The translations under genes were made by a program, and so were the position numbers. From Hyphomicrobium denitrificans 1NES1 (GTDB lineage: Bacteria > Pseudomonadota > Alphaproteobacteria > Rhizobiales > Hyphomicrobiaceae), in contig NC_021172.1 of assembly GCF_000230975.2 (NCBI RefSeq), positions 2,294,001-2,358,000 on the forward strand: 64,000 nt of DNA, written 5' to 3'. How positions within the stretch are numbered: the stretch's first letter is position 1; every line of letters begins with the position of its first letter. Positions 48,766 through 57,138 of the stretch are shown one piece after another. The notes below the pieces were generated by a model that saw only the letters and a program-made list of their open reading frames with translations, did no database searches and was not told the DNA's origin.

Positions 48766-50358
48766 TCATTCCGCAGCCACCGGCCTGCCGACTGACGGCC
48801 CCGCACTGACAACGTCGGCGTCAACGTGGCGGGCGAACTTCGCGAAGTTCTCGTGGAACATTGCCGCGAGCTTGGCCGCTGCCTCATCGTAGGCTTTCGG
48901 ATTAGCCCAGGTTTCGCGCGGCGTCATGACTTTGGAATCGATCCCCGCAGGCGCCAGCGGCACTTCGAAGCCGAAGACCGGATCAACGCGCATCGCCTGC
49001 TCCTTGAGCGCGCCGGAAAGCGCCGCATCGAGGAGCCCGCGCGTGACCTTGATCGGCATGCGCGTTCCCTCGCCGTACTTGCCGCCGGTCCATCCGGTAT
49101 TGACGAGCCAGCAATCGACATTGTGATCGGCAATCAACTGACGCAGCAGGTTGCCGTAAACGCTCGGATGGCGCGGCATGAACGGTGCGCCGAAGCACGT
49201 CGAGAAGGTCGGCGTCGGCTCGTTGCCCATGCCCTTCTCGGTCCCCGCGACCTTCGCCGTAAAGCCCGAGAGAAAATGATACATCGCCTGACTCGGCGTC
49301 AGCTTCGCGATGGGCGGCAGTACGCCGAAAGCATCGGCCGTCAGCATCACGATATTCTTCGGATGGCCTGCGGTACCGGTCGGGCTGGCGTTGGTAATGG
49401 CATCAAGCGGATAAGCCGAGCGCGCGTTTTCAGCGAGCCGGTTGTCATCGAAATCGGGAACCCGTGTCACCGGATCGATGACGACGTTTTCAAGCACGGT
49501 CGCGAAACGGTTCGATGCCTGCCAGATCTCGGGCTCGGCTGTTTTAGACAGGTGGATCGTTTTTGCGTAGCATCCGCCCTCGAAATTGAAGATGCCCTTA
49601 TCCGACCAGCCATGCTCGTCGTCTCCCAGCAGCTCCCGTCTCGGGTCGGCCGAAAGCGTTGTCTTTCCGGTTCCGGAAAGGCCGAAGAAAACCGCCGAAT
49701 TGCCATCCTTGCCGACGTTCGCCGAGCAGTGCATCGGCATCACGCCTTTCGCCGGCAAGAGGTAATTCAGGAATGAGAATACGCTTTTCTTGATCTCGCC
49801 CGCGTAACTCGTACCCCCGATCAGAACGATGCGCCTGGAGAAATTGCACGCGATGACCGTTTCGGTCCGCGTGCCGTGATAGAGCGGCGCAGCACGGAAA
49901 CTCGGCAGAACGACGACAGTGAATTCGGGAACGAAGCTATCGAGCTCCGACGATTCCGGGCGGCGGAGCAGATGCCTGATAAAGAGCGCGTGCCAAGCAT
50001 ATTCCGTTACGATGCGTGTGTTGAGGCGATGATCCGAATCCGCTCCTGCAAAGAGATCCTCGACGAAAATCTCCTTATGGTGCGCAAACGCTATGAAATC
50101 CGCAAGCAGCCGTTCGAACGCCTCCTCCGACATTGCCTTGGCGTTGTCCCACCAGATTGCCTGGTCCGTTTCGCAATCGCGGACGATGTACTTGTCTTCG
50201 GCGGAGCGTCCGGTGTGCTGTCCCGTTTCGACGACGACGGCACCGCTTGCTGCGAGACACCCCTCGTCCCGTCGGATGACGGCTTCGATCAGCTCGGCCT
50301 CGCGCATATTGCGACGTATCTTTTGACTTGGCGCGATCGGAAACAATTGGATGGTCAT
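48766..50358 (-). CDS. pckA: Phosphoenolpyruvate carboxykinase (ATP)
   Basis: PckA converts oxaloacetate and ATP to phosphoenolpyruvate for gluconeogenesis. The 530-residue protein is full length: [13 protein letters not shown] core ([20 protein letters not shown]), the PEPCK signature [16 protein letters not shown], the P-loop [20 protein letters not shown], and the metal site [12 protein letters not shown]. It is divergent from chvI across 462 bp, the arrangement known in Sinorhizobium and Agrobacterium, where ChvI influences pckA. Confidence 0.97.
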   Translation of the reverse strand: MTIQLFPIAPSQKIRRNMREAELIEAVIRRDEGCLAASGAVVVETGQHTGRSAEDKYIVRDCETDQAIWWDNAKAMSEEAFERLLADFIAFAHHKEIFVEDLFAGADSDHRLNTRIVTEYAWHALFIRHLLRRPESSELDSFVPEFTVVVLPSFRAAPLYHGTRTETVIACNFSRRIVLIGGTSYAGEIKKSVFSFLNYLLPAKGVMPMHCSANVGKDGNSAVFFGLSGTGKTTLSADPRRELLGDDEHGWSDKGIFNFEGGCYAKTIHLSKTAEPEIWQASNRFATVLENVVIDPVTRVPDFDDNRLAENARSAYPLDAITNASPTGTAGHPKNIVMLTADAFGVLPPIAKLTPSQAMYHFLSGFTAKVAGTEKGMGNEPTPTFSTCFGAPFMPRHPSVYGNLLRQLIADHNVDCWLVNTGWTGGKYGEGTRMPIKVTRGLLDAALSGALKEQAMRVDPVFGFEVPLAPAGIDSKVMTPRETWANPKAYDEAAAKLAAMFHENFAKFARHVDADVVSAGPSVGRPVAAE

Positions 50359-50820
50359 TACGGAGTGTACCCCTGCCGATCCGAGCGCGGCGATCTGCCG
50401 GTCGGATGTAAATTTCGCAATTACGCAGTCTCAAACCGCATCAATGATGCGCATACTGCAGGCCCTTTAAGGCGGATCAGCTGCTTAAAAAACGAAGACG
50501 GTAAGCTCAAGCTGTGCGATGGTCCTAGCCGTTCTGCCGCACGATAGAATTCGTAACACTATGTTACCGCTAAAAATATTCGAAGATTGCATGTCGAGCA
50601 ACAGCCGCGAGGAATCAAGTAATCAGGTGACCACGGCAAAATTTTGCGCAAGAATTTCTTCGGCGTTGCTTGCAGTTGCGACTTAGGTCGCATATTCAGG
50701 TGGCATTCAGCCTCCGGCGTCCATTGGACGTAGCGCCACAATTGGTCCACCATGCCGCCATAAGCGCCAGATGCAGCGCGGGGCGAGGGCCCTCCGCACC
50801 TCGGGGCTTGAGAGGAAAAT
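50359..50820. other. pckA-chvI divergent regulatory region
   Basis: This 462-bp gap has no open frame with a ribosome-binding site. At 50718-50730 CGTCCA-T-TGGACG forms a tight inverted repeat, 90 nt before chvI, a possible operator. I could not pick secure -35/-10 elements for either gene. Confidence 0.5.
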
Positions 50821-51525
50821 ATGAAGGAAAAGAGCACCATCGCACTCGTCGACGACGAGCGGAACATTCTGACGTCACTAAGAATGGCCCTGGAAGCGGA
50901 AGGCTATAAGGTCCGCACCTACGGTGACGGCGTATCGGCGCTCGAGGCCCTGACAGAAGAGCCCGCTGATCTCGGCATCTTCGACATCAAGATGCCGCGC
51001 ATGGACGGGATGGAACTGTTGCGCCGGGTCCGACAGCAATCGGCAATGCCGGTGATCTTTCTCACTTCCAAGGACGAGGAGATCGACGAGCTCTTCGGGC
51101 TCAAGATGGGTGCCGACGATTACATCGCAAAACCTTTCTCCCAGCGCCTGATCGTCGAGCGCGTGAAAGCGGTTCTGCGCCGCGTTTCGCCGAAGGACGG
51201 AACAACGGTCGAGGATGAAGCCAAGCGAGTCCTCGAGCGCGGCAAGCTCAAGCTCGATCCGGAACGCCACACCTGTCATTGGGACAGCAAGCCCGTCACG
51301 CTGACGGTTACGGAATTCCTCATTCTGCAGGCGCTCGCGACACGGCCGGGCGTGGTGAAGACACGCGACGCACTGATGGACGCCGCTTACGACGATCAGG
51401 TCTATGTCGACGACCGCACGATCGACAGCCACATCAAGCGCCTGCGCAAGAAATTCAAGCAGGTCGATGACGATTTCGATGTGATAGAGACGCTCTACGG
51501 CGTCGGCTACCGTTTCAAAGAATAG
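50821..51525 (+). CDS. chvI: ChvI-type response regulator (OmpR family)
   Basis: The 234-residue regulator has a receiver domain (acidic pocket in [11 protein letters not shown], Asp55 in [13 protein letters not shown], Thr in IFLTSKDEE, Lys in DYIAKPFSQ). A winged-helix domain follows, with [20 protein letters not shown] and [19 protein letters not shown]. In related bacteria ChvI controls envelope, acid and symbiosis or virulence genes. The kinase gene chvG follows 28 nt later, then hprK and PTS genes, the conserved regulatory locus of the order. Confidence 0.95.
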   Translation: MKEKSTIALVDDERNILTSLRMALEAEGYKVRTYGDGVSALEALTEEPADLGIFDIKMPRMDGMELLRRVRQQSAMPVIFLTSKDEEIDELFGLKMGADDYIAKPFSQRLIVERVKAVLRRVSPKDGTTVEDEAKRVLERGKLKLDPERHTCHWDSKPVTLTVTEFLILQALATRPGVVKTRDALMDAAYDDQVYVDDRTIDSHIKRLRKKFKQVDDDFDVIETLYGVGYRFKE

Positions 51526-51553
51526 TGGGCACGCCGCCGTCAATGGGGATTGG

Positions 51554-53398
51554 ATGGCGCTCGACAGCAACGACATAGCCGTTAGCGCAGCGCTACCCGG
51601 CGCAACCGCGAACACACCGCAGCCGTCCGCAGTCGAAGCCGGACCACGCTTCGACGCACGTCGACTTCTGATGGCGGCGCTGATCGGTGCGGGCAGGCTG
51701 ATCTCGCGCGGCTGGATCGCACGGTCCATCGGGAAGAACTTGAGGCGACGCATTCTGCTCGCCAACCTGCTCGGCCTCGCGGGCCTCCTGTTTGCGATGC
51801 TCTACCTCAGCCTGCATCACGGCTGGCTGCTGGATGCCAAGGTCGACGTCGTCAAGACGGTGTCGCGCATCACGTCCGAGGCGATTGCCTATCGTGCCGT
51901 CAACGAGCGGGCGATCTTCGATCCTAACCGGCTGCCCGAAAAGACGACGACGTGGGCACAACGCGACGACGCTTTTGCCGCCTTCGAATTGCCGATCGAT
52001 CCGCACCAGGCCGCCGTCGTATTGAGAAAACTCGTCGGGCCTGCAAGCCTGAAGGCACGCATCTATTCGACCAAAGGAACGCTGATCCTCAACAGCGAAA
52101 CCTTGTTTTCCGACGATCCAAAATCCAATGCCGGTGCGGATAACAGCCAAACTCCTCGACTTAGGAACTTTTGGACACGTCTGAACTACTGGGTGATCAA
52201 CAAAGAACTGAAAGTCTATCGCGAGCTTGGCACAGCAAACGGCTTCCTCTATCCCGAGGTAAAGAACGCCGCGCAACGCGGCATCGAAACGCCGATCCTT
52301 TTGCTCAACAAGCGTGGCCAGCAGATCGTGTCGATGGCCGAACCCATCAAACGCGGCAATAAGATCCTCGGCGTACTCCTCGTTTCGACAAAACCCGGCG
52401 ACATCGATGACGTGCTATGGGACGAACGCTGGCTGATCCTTCAGATTGCGGCCATGGCACTGCTCGTTGCCATTGGCAGTTCATTGGTGCTCGAAAGAAC
52501 GGTCGCGGTGCCGATGCGGCGACTCTCGGAAGCCGCCTACGACGTGACGCAGAATATCTCTGCGCGTCAGGAACTGCCGGATCTGACGGAACGCCGCGAT
52601 GAAGTCGGTCAGACGAGCCGCGCGTTCGTCGCGATGACCAACGCGCTCTACCGGCGAATCGAGGGGAGCGAAAGATTTGCGGCCGACGTGGCGCATGAAC
52701 TGAAAAATCCTCTGGCCGCGGCGCGATCGACCGCCGAGGCCCTCGCCTACGCCAAATCCGACTCCGATCGAACGGAACTCGTCCAAGAGATTCAAAGCGA
52801 GCTCAAACGCTTGAACCGACTAATCAATGACATTTCCAGCACATCAAGGCTCGACGCGGAATTGGCGCGCCAGCATATGGAAACGGTCGATGTGCGCGGT
52901 GTACTCGAGAACGTCAATGGCCTCTTCACGGACATGCTCGCCGACGACACTCGGAAGATCGACTTGATTATCGATCCGGCACCTTCGTCATCATACAAAG
53001 TGCGCGGCAACGATGGGCGGCTTGGGCAAGTCTTCACGAACCTGATCGACAACGCGCTGTCGTTTTCACCGGAAGGCGGCAAAGTGACCATCCGCGCGAA
53101 GCCCAACGCAACCAAGATCGAGATCACTGTCGAGGACGAGGGGCCCGGAATACCGCCCGACAAGCTCGGCCAGATCTTCGACCGATTCTATAGCGACCGC
53201 CCGCAGACGGATGCCAAGCGCGGAAAGAATTCGGGGTTGGGACTTTCAATCTCGCGCGAGATCGTGGTTAGCCATCATGGCGAAATATTCGCTGAGAACC
53301 GATCGCAAAACGGCTCGCCGCCAATGAACGGCGCACGTTTCACCGTGCGCCTCCCACTGATCGTCAACATTGGAGACGGGCTTGCCAGGCGAAGCTGA
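51554..53398 (+). CDS. chvG: ChvG-type sensor histidine kinase
   Basis: The 614-residue kinase has an N-terminal cytoplasmic part, a TM helix (LANLLGLAGLLFAMLYLSLH), a periplasmic sensor region (to about residue 290) and a second TM (LILQIAAMALLVAIGSSLVL). Then come HAMP and the H-box FAADVAHELKNPLAAARSTA with His381. The ATP-binding domain has NLIDNALSFSPEGGKV, VEDEGPGIPPDKLGQIFDRF and SGLGLSISREIV. It should phosphorylate ChvI. In relatives the periplasmic repressor ExoR binds the sensor domain; I cannot see exoR here. hprK overlaps its 3' end. Confidence 0.95.
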   Translation: MALDSNDIAVSAALPGATANTPQPSAVEAGPRFDARRLLMAALIGAGRLISRGWIARSIGKNLRRRILLANLLGLAGLLFAMLYLSLHHGWLLDAKVDVVKTVSRITSEAIAYRAVNERAIFDPNRLPEKTTTWAQRDDAFAAFELPIDPHQAAVVLRKLVGPASLKARIYSTKGTLILNSETLFSDDPKSNAGADNSQTPRLRNFWTRLNYWVINKELKVYRELGTANGFLYPEVKNAAQRGIETPILLLNKRGQQIVSMAEPIKRGNKILGVLLVSTKPGDIDDVLWDERWLILQIAAMALLVAIGSSLVLERTVAVPMRRLSEAAYDVTQNISARQELPDLTERRDEVGQTSRAFVAMTNALYRRIEGSERFAADVAHELKNPLAAARSTAEALAYAKSDSDRTELVQEIQSELKRLNRLINDISSTSRLDAELARQHMETVDVRGVLENVNGLFTDMLADDTRKIDLIIDPAPSSSYKVRGNDGRLGQVFTNLIDNALSFSPEGGKVTIRAKPNATKIEITVEDEGPGIPPDKLGQIFDRFYSDRPQTDAKRGKNSGLGLSISREIVVSHHGEIFAENRSQNGSPPMNGARFTVRLPLIVNIGDGLARRS

Positions 53399-53870
53399 TC
53401 GCATTCACGCGACGGCTATTGCGGTCGGTGGCCGTGGCGTGCTGATCCGCGGCCCTTCCGGAGCGGGAAAATCTGACCTTGCGCTAAGATGTCTGGCATT
53501 CGGTCCCTCAACACTTCTGCGCGATACAGTAAAGCTCGTCGCCGATGATCAAGTCATCTTGAGGAACGATCGCTCGCGAACCTTGCACCGCCTCATCGCG
53601 TCGGCTCCCGCGACATTACGCGGCAAGATCGAAGTCCGCGGCGTCGGCATCCTTGAGGTTGCCGTCGAGGATGAGGCGGAAATCGCGCTGGTTGCGGATC
53701 TCGCGCGCGAAAGCCCCGTCGAACGATATCCGGACCCTTGGCCGATGATTGTAATATCCGGAGTCGAAATTCCCCTGATCCGACTTTTGCCTTTTGAGAA
53801 CTCGGCGCCACTGAAAATATTCGCGGCACTTGACATGGTGAGCCTGCCACGTATCGAAGGTAAGGACTAA
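53382..53870 (+). CDS. hprK: HPr kinase/phosphorylase, short alphaproteobacterial form
   Basis: HprK phosphorylates the regulatory serine of HPr. The 162-residue protein consists only of the catalytic C-terminal domain, as usual in alphaproteobacteria. It starts with the HATAIAVGGRGVLIRGPSGA segment leading into the P-loop GPSGAGKSDLALR, then VADDQV, and the HprK signature GKIEVRGVGILEV. I place the start at TTG 53382 (protein MPGEADRIHA) because GGAG lies six bases upstream; TTG 53370 is an alternative. It overlaps chvG by 17 nt, which implies coupling of the two-component and PTS systems. Confidence 0.93.
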   Translation: MPGEADRIHATAIAVGGRGVLIRGPSGAGKSDLALRCLAFGPSTLLRDTVKLVADDQVILRNDRSRTLHRLIASAPATLRGKIEVRGVGILEVAVEDEAEIALVADLARESPVERYPDPWPMIVISGVEIPLIRLLPFENSAPLKIFAALDMVSLPRIEGKD

Positions 53871-53978
53871 CTCCTCCTAGAAATCTCTTGCGCAGCCAGC
53901 GAACACTTGCCACTTTCCGCGCCATATGGCGAAGCATGTCGAGCTGTCGCTGAATGAGAATTTTAACGGCCGGCGCTC

Positions 53979-54380
53979 ATGATCGGACTTGTCATCGTCA
54001 CGCATGGCGGCCTTGCCCAGGAATTCCGCAACGCGCTGGAGCATGTTGTCGGCGCTCAACCGGCACTTGAGACGATCGCGATCGGCCCCGACGACGATAT
54101 GGAAGCGCGCCGCGTCGATATTCTAAATGCCGTGCGCCATGTTGACGAGGGCGATGGCGTCATCATTCTAACGGACATGTTCGGCGGCACGCCCTCCAAT
54201 CTCGCCATCTCGGTGATGGATGAAACGAAGGCTGAGGTCATCGCCGGCATCAGTCTTCCGATCCTGGTCAAGCTGGCCAGCGTTCGCGGCGAAGTACCGT
54301 TGCCCGAGGCTGTGATCATGGCGCGAGACGCAGGCAAGAAATACATCAAAGTCGCGAGCCAAGAGCTCTCCGGCGGCTGA
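53979..54380 (+). CDS. PTS EIIA component, mannose/fructose family (regulatory PTS)
   Basis: The 133-residue EIIA-Man-type domain has the phosphorylated His9 in GLVIVTHGGLAQEFRNALE and the segment VIILTDMFGGTPSNLAISVM. No membrane IIC/IID genes are present. As in other members of the order, this is a regulatory, non-transporting PTS that accepts phosphate from HPr. It lies between hprK and HPr in one operon. Confidence 0.94.
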   Translation: MIGLVIVTHGGLAQEFRNALEHVVGAQPALETIAIGPDDDMEARRVDILNAVRHVDEGDGVIILTDMFGGTPSNLAISVMDETKAEVIAGISLPILVKLASVRGEVPLPEAVIMARDAGKKYIKVASQELSGG

Positions 54381-54395
54381 CGGCGCGAGAAAAAG

Positions 54396-54701
54396 ATGCC
54401 TGAACTCTCCAACAGCCTGAGACCCGAAGCCGTCGTCACCATACGCAATGTCAAGGGATTGCACGCACGCGCGTCGGCGAAGTTCGTCAAATGTGCGGAG
54501 CGGTACGACGCCACGGTAACGGTGACGCATCACGGTCAATCGGTCGGCGGAACCTCGATCATGGGTCTGATGATGCTGGCCGCCAGTCCCGGCTCAGAAC
54601 TGCATATCGTTGCGATCGGCCCTCAAGGTCCGGAAGCGCTTCAGGCGCTGGTGCGCCTCGTCGAAGCCGGTTTCGACGAGGAATGTGTCGGAGACGCGTA
54701 A
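54396..54701 (+). CDS. Phosphocarrier protein HPr
   Basis: The 101-residue HPr has the active-site His23 in VKGLHARASAKFVKCAE and the HprK target Ser54 in GGTSIMGLMMLAA. It is slightly longer than enteric HPr at the N-terminus. It would take phosphate from EI (PtsP, not in the window) and pass it to the EIIA encoded 15 nt upstream. A strong terminator follows. Confidence 0.95.
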   Translation: MPELSNSLRPEAVVTIRNVKGLHARASAKFVKCAERYDATVTVTHHGQSVGGTSIMGLMMLAASPGSELHIVAIGPQGPEALQALVRLVEAGFDEECVGDA

Positions 54702-54727
54702 GGACCAGCGAAAGCCGGCACCGAAAC

Positions 54728-54764
54728 AAAAAGGGACGCACATCGGCGTCCCTTTTTGTTTTTT
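54728..54764 (+). terminator. Rho-independent terminator of the chvI-HPr operon
   Basis: AAAAAGGGACGC (54728-54739) pairs with GCGTCCCTTTTT (54746-54757) across a 6-nt loop, followed by GTTTTTT. It is bidirectional in form and also lies just beyond the end of the TadG-like gene on the other strand. Confidence 0.9.
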
Positions 54765-54782
54765 GCCTCGTACGGCTCGGTA

Positions 54783-56195
54783 TTACTGTGACAGATAAAG
54801 CGTCGAGATCTTCAGTGCGATATCACGGAACGCGGCTTTCAAAGCGTCACCCGTGGTCGAGTTGTAGAAGTGTGCAGCGTCCGTCGCACACGATGAAAGA
54901 GTGTTGATTGCAAGCTGGCTGTCGCCGAGTTGAAAGCCGACCGTATAAATTTCGATACCTTTGGCTTTCATGCCATCGCACTGAGAAACGGCCTGCGCGC
55001 TCGCGCAAACACCATTAGCCGCATTTGGACAATACGTCAGTGAATTCGAACCGTCCGAAACGCCGTTGGTCGTATATTGCGTGTTATACTCGCCGTCGGT
55101 CATCAAGACCGCGATCTTCCTCAAATTGTCTGTACCATACTCCGCTGGCTTACTCGATGAAGACCAAAGGGACGCCCAGTTCGGTGAGAGCATGTACCAA
55201 GCCCAAGCCGTCCCTATATGGCCCGCCGTGCTACCCGTAGCGCTCAACCCGGAGATCTTGTCGAGCAGAGTCTGCTTCACGCTGGTCAGCGGAAGCGCCT
55301 CTGCAGATGAATCGAGATTGCACGTCGGGCTGTAGGTCGTGGTGGTTCTGCGGTTTTTCCTGCTGGTCGTAGCCTTATTGTGCACCATGACGTATTGCCC
55401 AGAGCTCGGGGCAGCATCGGTGTATTTCTCTGATCCGGTGCGCTCCACTACGCACGGGTCTGACGTGTCACTGTTGCCGGTAGCTTTGACGAAGGCAGCG
55501 GCTGGAAGGCGGACGTCGTAAGCAAATGGGACGATTGCAACTTTGGACGTGTATTTGCTCTGATCCGCCCAGACGACAATGTTGATCAGGTCGCTGGCCG
55601 CGGACTTCATGTCGGTGAGCTTCTGGCCGCTCATCGAGCCAGTAATATCGAGCATCATGCTGATTTCGAGATTGAGTTCGGCATTCCCACCGACAGCAAG
55701 AACAGCCTTCGAATAGTCAGACCCATCCTTGCGCAAGATCGGCAACGAACTCGTGCCTGCAAGCCCCATAAACGGCGTCGTGATCGTCGCGTTGCCGGTC
55801 GTCACCATCGCGGTGGCATTGTCCGAGATCGCAAAGTTGATGGTGTCGTTCGTCAGTGAGAGACGATTTTTCGTCGCTTGCGCATAATAGGCTTGCGCGA
55901 CCTTGAGGGCTGCATCCTGATTGCCGCCATTCGTCTGCAAAGCGCGCGCACCGGCGAGGACGGCCGCGTCGGTCGCTGCGATGGTCTGGCTGCGCGCGTT
56001 GACGAAGCGCCCGTAATCGACCGCGAGACCGATCATCGCGAACAGGACGAGAGCCATCAACCCGAAGAGAATTGCGACGTCGCCGCGCGCATCGCCGGCG
56101 AATCTCTGAACGGCGCGAGCGGCCGCGGCCTTAAATACAAGAATAGCGGCACGCGGCTTTCGTGCCGGCCACCGCGACCCACCACCGATTTCCAT
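54783..56195 (-). CDS. TadG-like Flp pilus assembly protein with von Willebrand A domain
   Basis: The 470-residue protein has a basic N-terminus, then RFAGDARGDVAILFGLMALV and a TM helix leading to GLAVDYGRFVNARSQTIAAT, the TadG/TadE N-terminal (Tad) signature. The exported remainder is a vWA domain with a MIDAS-like motif in ISMMLDITGSMSGQKLTDMK and a second element IAVLMTDGEYNTQY. Cysteines late in the protein could pair. No other tad genes are adjacent, so it may be a stray copy acting in the envelope. An AT-rich region lies upstream. Confidence 0.88.
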   Translation of the reverse strand: MEIGGGSRWPARKPRAAILVFKAAAARAVQRFAGDARGDVAILFGLMALVLFAMIGLAVDYGRFVNARSQTIAATDAAVLAGARALQTNGGNQDAALKVAQAYYAQATKNRLSLTNDTINFAISDNATAMVTTGNATITTPFMGLAGTSSLPILRKDGSDYSKAVLAVGGNAELNLEISMMLDITGSMSGQKLTDMKSAASDLINIVVWADQSKYTSKVAIVPFAYDVRLPAAAFVKATGNSDTSDPCVVERTGSEKYTDAAPSSGQYVMVHNKATTSRKNRRTTTTYSPTCNLDSSAEALPLTSVKQTLLDKISGLSATGSTAGHIGTAWAWYMLSPNWASLWSSSSKPAEYGTDNLRKIAVLMTDGEYNTQYTTNGVSDGSNSLTYCPNAANGVCASAQAVSQCDGMKAKGIEIYTVGFQLGDSQLAINTLSSCATDAAHFYNSTTGDALKAAFRDIALKISTLYLSQ

Positions 56196-56425
56196 CGCCG
56201 CCTCCAGAGCGTTTTACTTTCGCGGAGGCTAATGACGAAGTTATTTAAGACGAATTAATTCGAAAATACACCATTATAGTGAGCTTAACACGATATCTCT
56301 GCAATAAATACAATTTATTTCAAATATAATTTTGTGAATTAATGTAGAATATACTATTAATATTTACATAACTTCGAAATTTATTTTCATATACTTGGAA
56401 AATTTGCGCCCGACCAGAGGGCAAA
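56196..56425. other. AT-rich leader region upstream of the TadG-like gene
   Basis: From about 56220 to 56400 the sequence is extremely AT-rich, unlike the rest of the window. Runs include TAATTCGAAAAT and ATACTATTAATATTTACATA. It lies outside the transposon, whose target duplication starts at 56426. It probably holds the promoter of the TadG-like gene and could bind silencing proteins such as MucR or Ros (inference). Confidence 0.5.
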
Positions 56426-56433
56426 GCTCGCTC
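56426..56433 (+). repeat. Left target-site duplication
   Basis: GCTCGCTC directly precedes the left end of the transposon and is repeated exactly after the right end at 59212-59219. Confidence 0.85.
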
Positions 56434-56461
56434 GGCAATTACTTACAATTGTGACCCAGAC
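56434..56461 (+). repeat. Left terminal inverted repeat
   Basis: GGCAATTA at the outer end and TGACCCA-AC inside (56452-56461) match the right terminal repeat read from the other strand. Confidence 0.78.
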
Positions 56462-56477
56462 GAAGGTTGTGCTATGA
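56449..56477 (+). promoter_or_regulatory. Promoter within the left terminal repeat
   Basis: TTGTGA (56449-56454), a 17-nt spacer and CTATGA (56472-56477) point inward toward the passenger gene at 56506. The -35 element lies within the inverted repeat. Confidence 0.5.
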
Positions 56478-56505
56478 GCGAGCACCAACCGAGTCGGGGG
56501 AATGA

Positions 56506-57093
56506 ATGGGCAACCTGGGCGCTTGGCTTTGGAAGAAATTCACCGAAGCAACGGTTAACCTCATCATCACATCCGGAATCACGTCTTTCGCCATCACCCT
56601 ATGGGCTGCGACGCGCAGTTCGGCGCCCGACATGACAAGTCTTGGCTGGCTGATTGTCGGAGTGCTTTTAGCATTCGCGATCGTGATTTTGTTCGGCCTC
56701 GCGGGATGGGCACGTCAAAAATGGGGGCGCACCAACGCGCCGCCCTCGACTGCAGCGGCAGCGACACCGTTAGCGACCATGCTCCGGATTCAAACCTATT
56801 CAGATGCGAGGCTGCCGACACGGCGTCAGCAGGAAAATATCTGGAGGTGGTATACTTTAAGCAATCGCATTCGGGGTAGGGACGCTAACGGTACCGAAAC
56901 CGATATTGCGATTCAGTTCTTTGTGTTTCTCGTATTTGAGACGCCCGTCGCAGTAGGGCAGGTTCTTGTCTCGTCACCGGATATGCAACTGCCGTCTCAT
57001 GAAGTGAAAGACTCTGGACCTAGGCACGCCATCATCGTGTTTAACGGTGGCGTCAGTGCCGGAGAAATTGAAGTTAGGGTAGCTCCGCCGTAA
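56506..57093 (+). CDS. Transposon passenger: unrecognised membrane protein
   Basis: The 195-residue protein has two TM helices: LIITSGITSFAITLWAATRS (about 18-37) and LGWLIVGVLLAFAIVILFGL (about 45-64). An Ala/Pro/Thr linker and a cytoplasmic domain from about residue 90 follow (QTYSDARLPTRRQQENIWRW, then IQFFVFLVFETPVAVGQVLV). That domain looks mostly beta-stranded. A GGGGGA lies before the ATG. It is convergent with the RhuM-like gene, 45 nt away. No family is recognised. The plan resembles membrane effectors of defence or exclusion systems, but this is only an impression. Confidence 0.7.
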   Translation: MGNLGAWLWKKFTEATVNLIITSGITSFAITLWAATRSSAPDMTSLGWLIVGVLLAFAIVILFGLAGWARQKWGRTNAPPSTAAAATPLATMLRIQTYSDARLPTRRQQENIWRWYTLSNRIRGRDANGTETDIAIQFFVFLVFETPVAVGQVLVSSPDMQLPSHEVKDSGPRHAIIVFNGGVSAGEIEVRVAPP

Positions 57094-57138
57094 CTACCTA
57101 ACTCTTCTTGTCGAGCTTCTTTCGGCAGAACGACGCGA

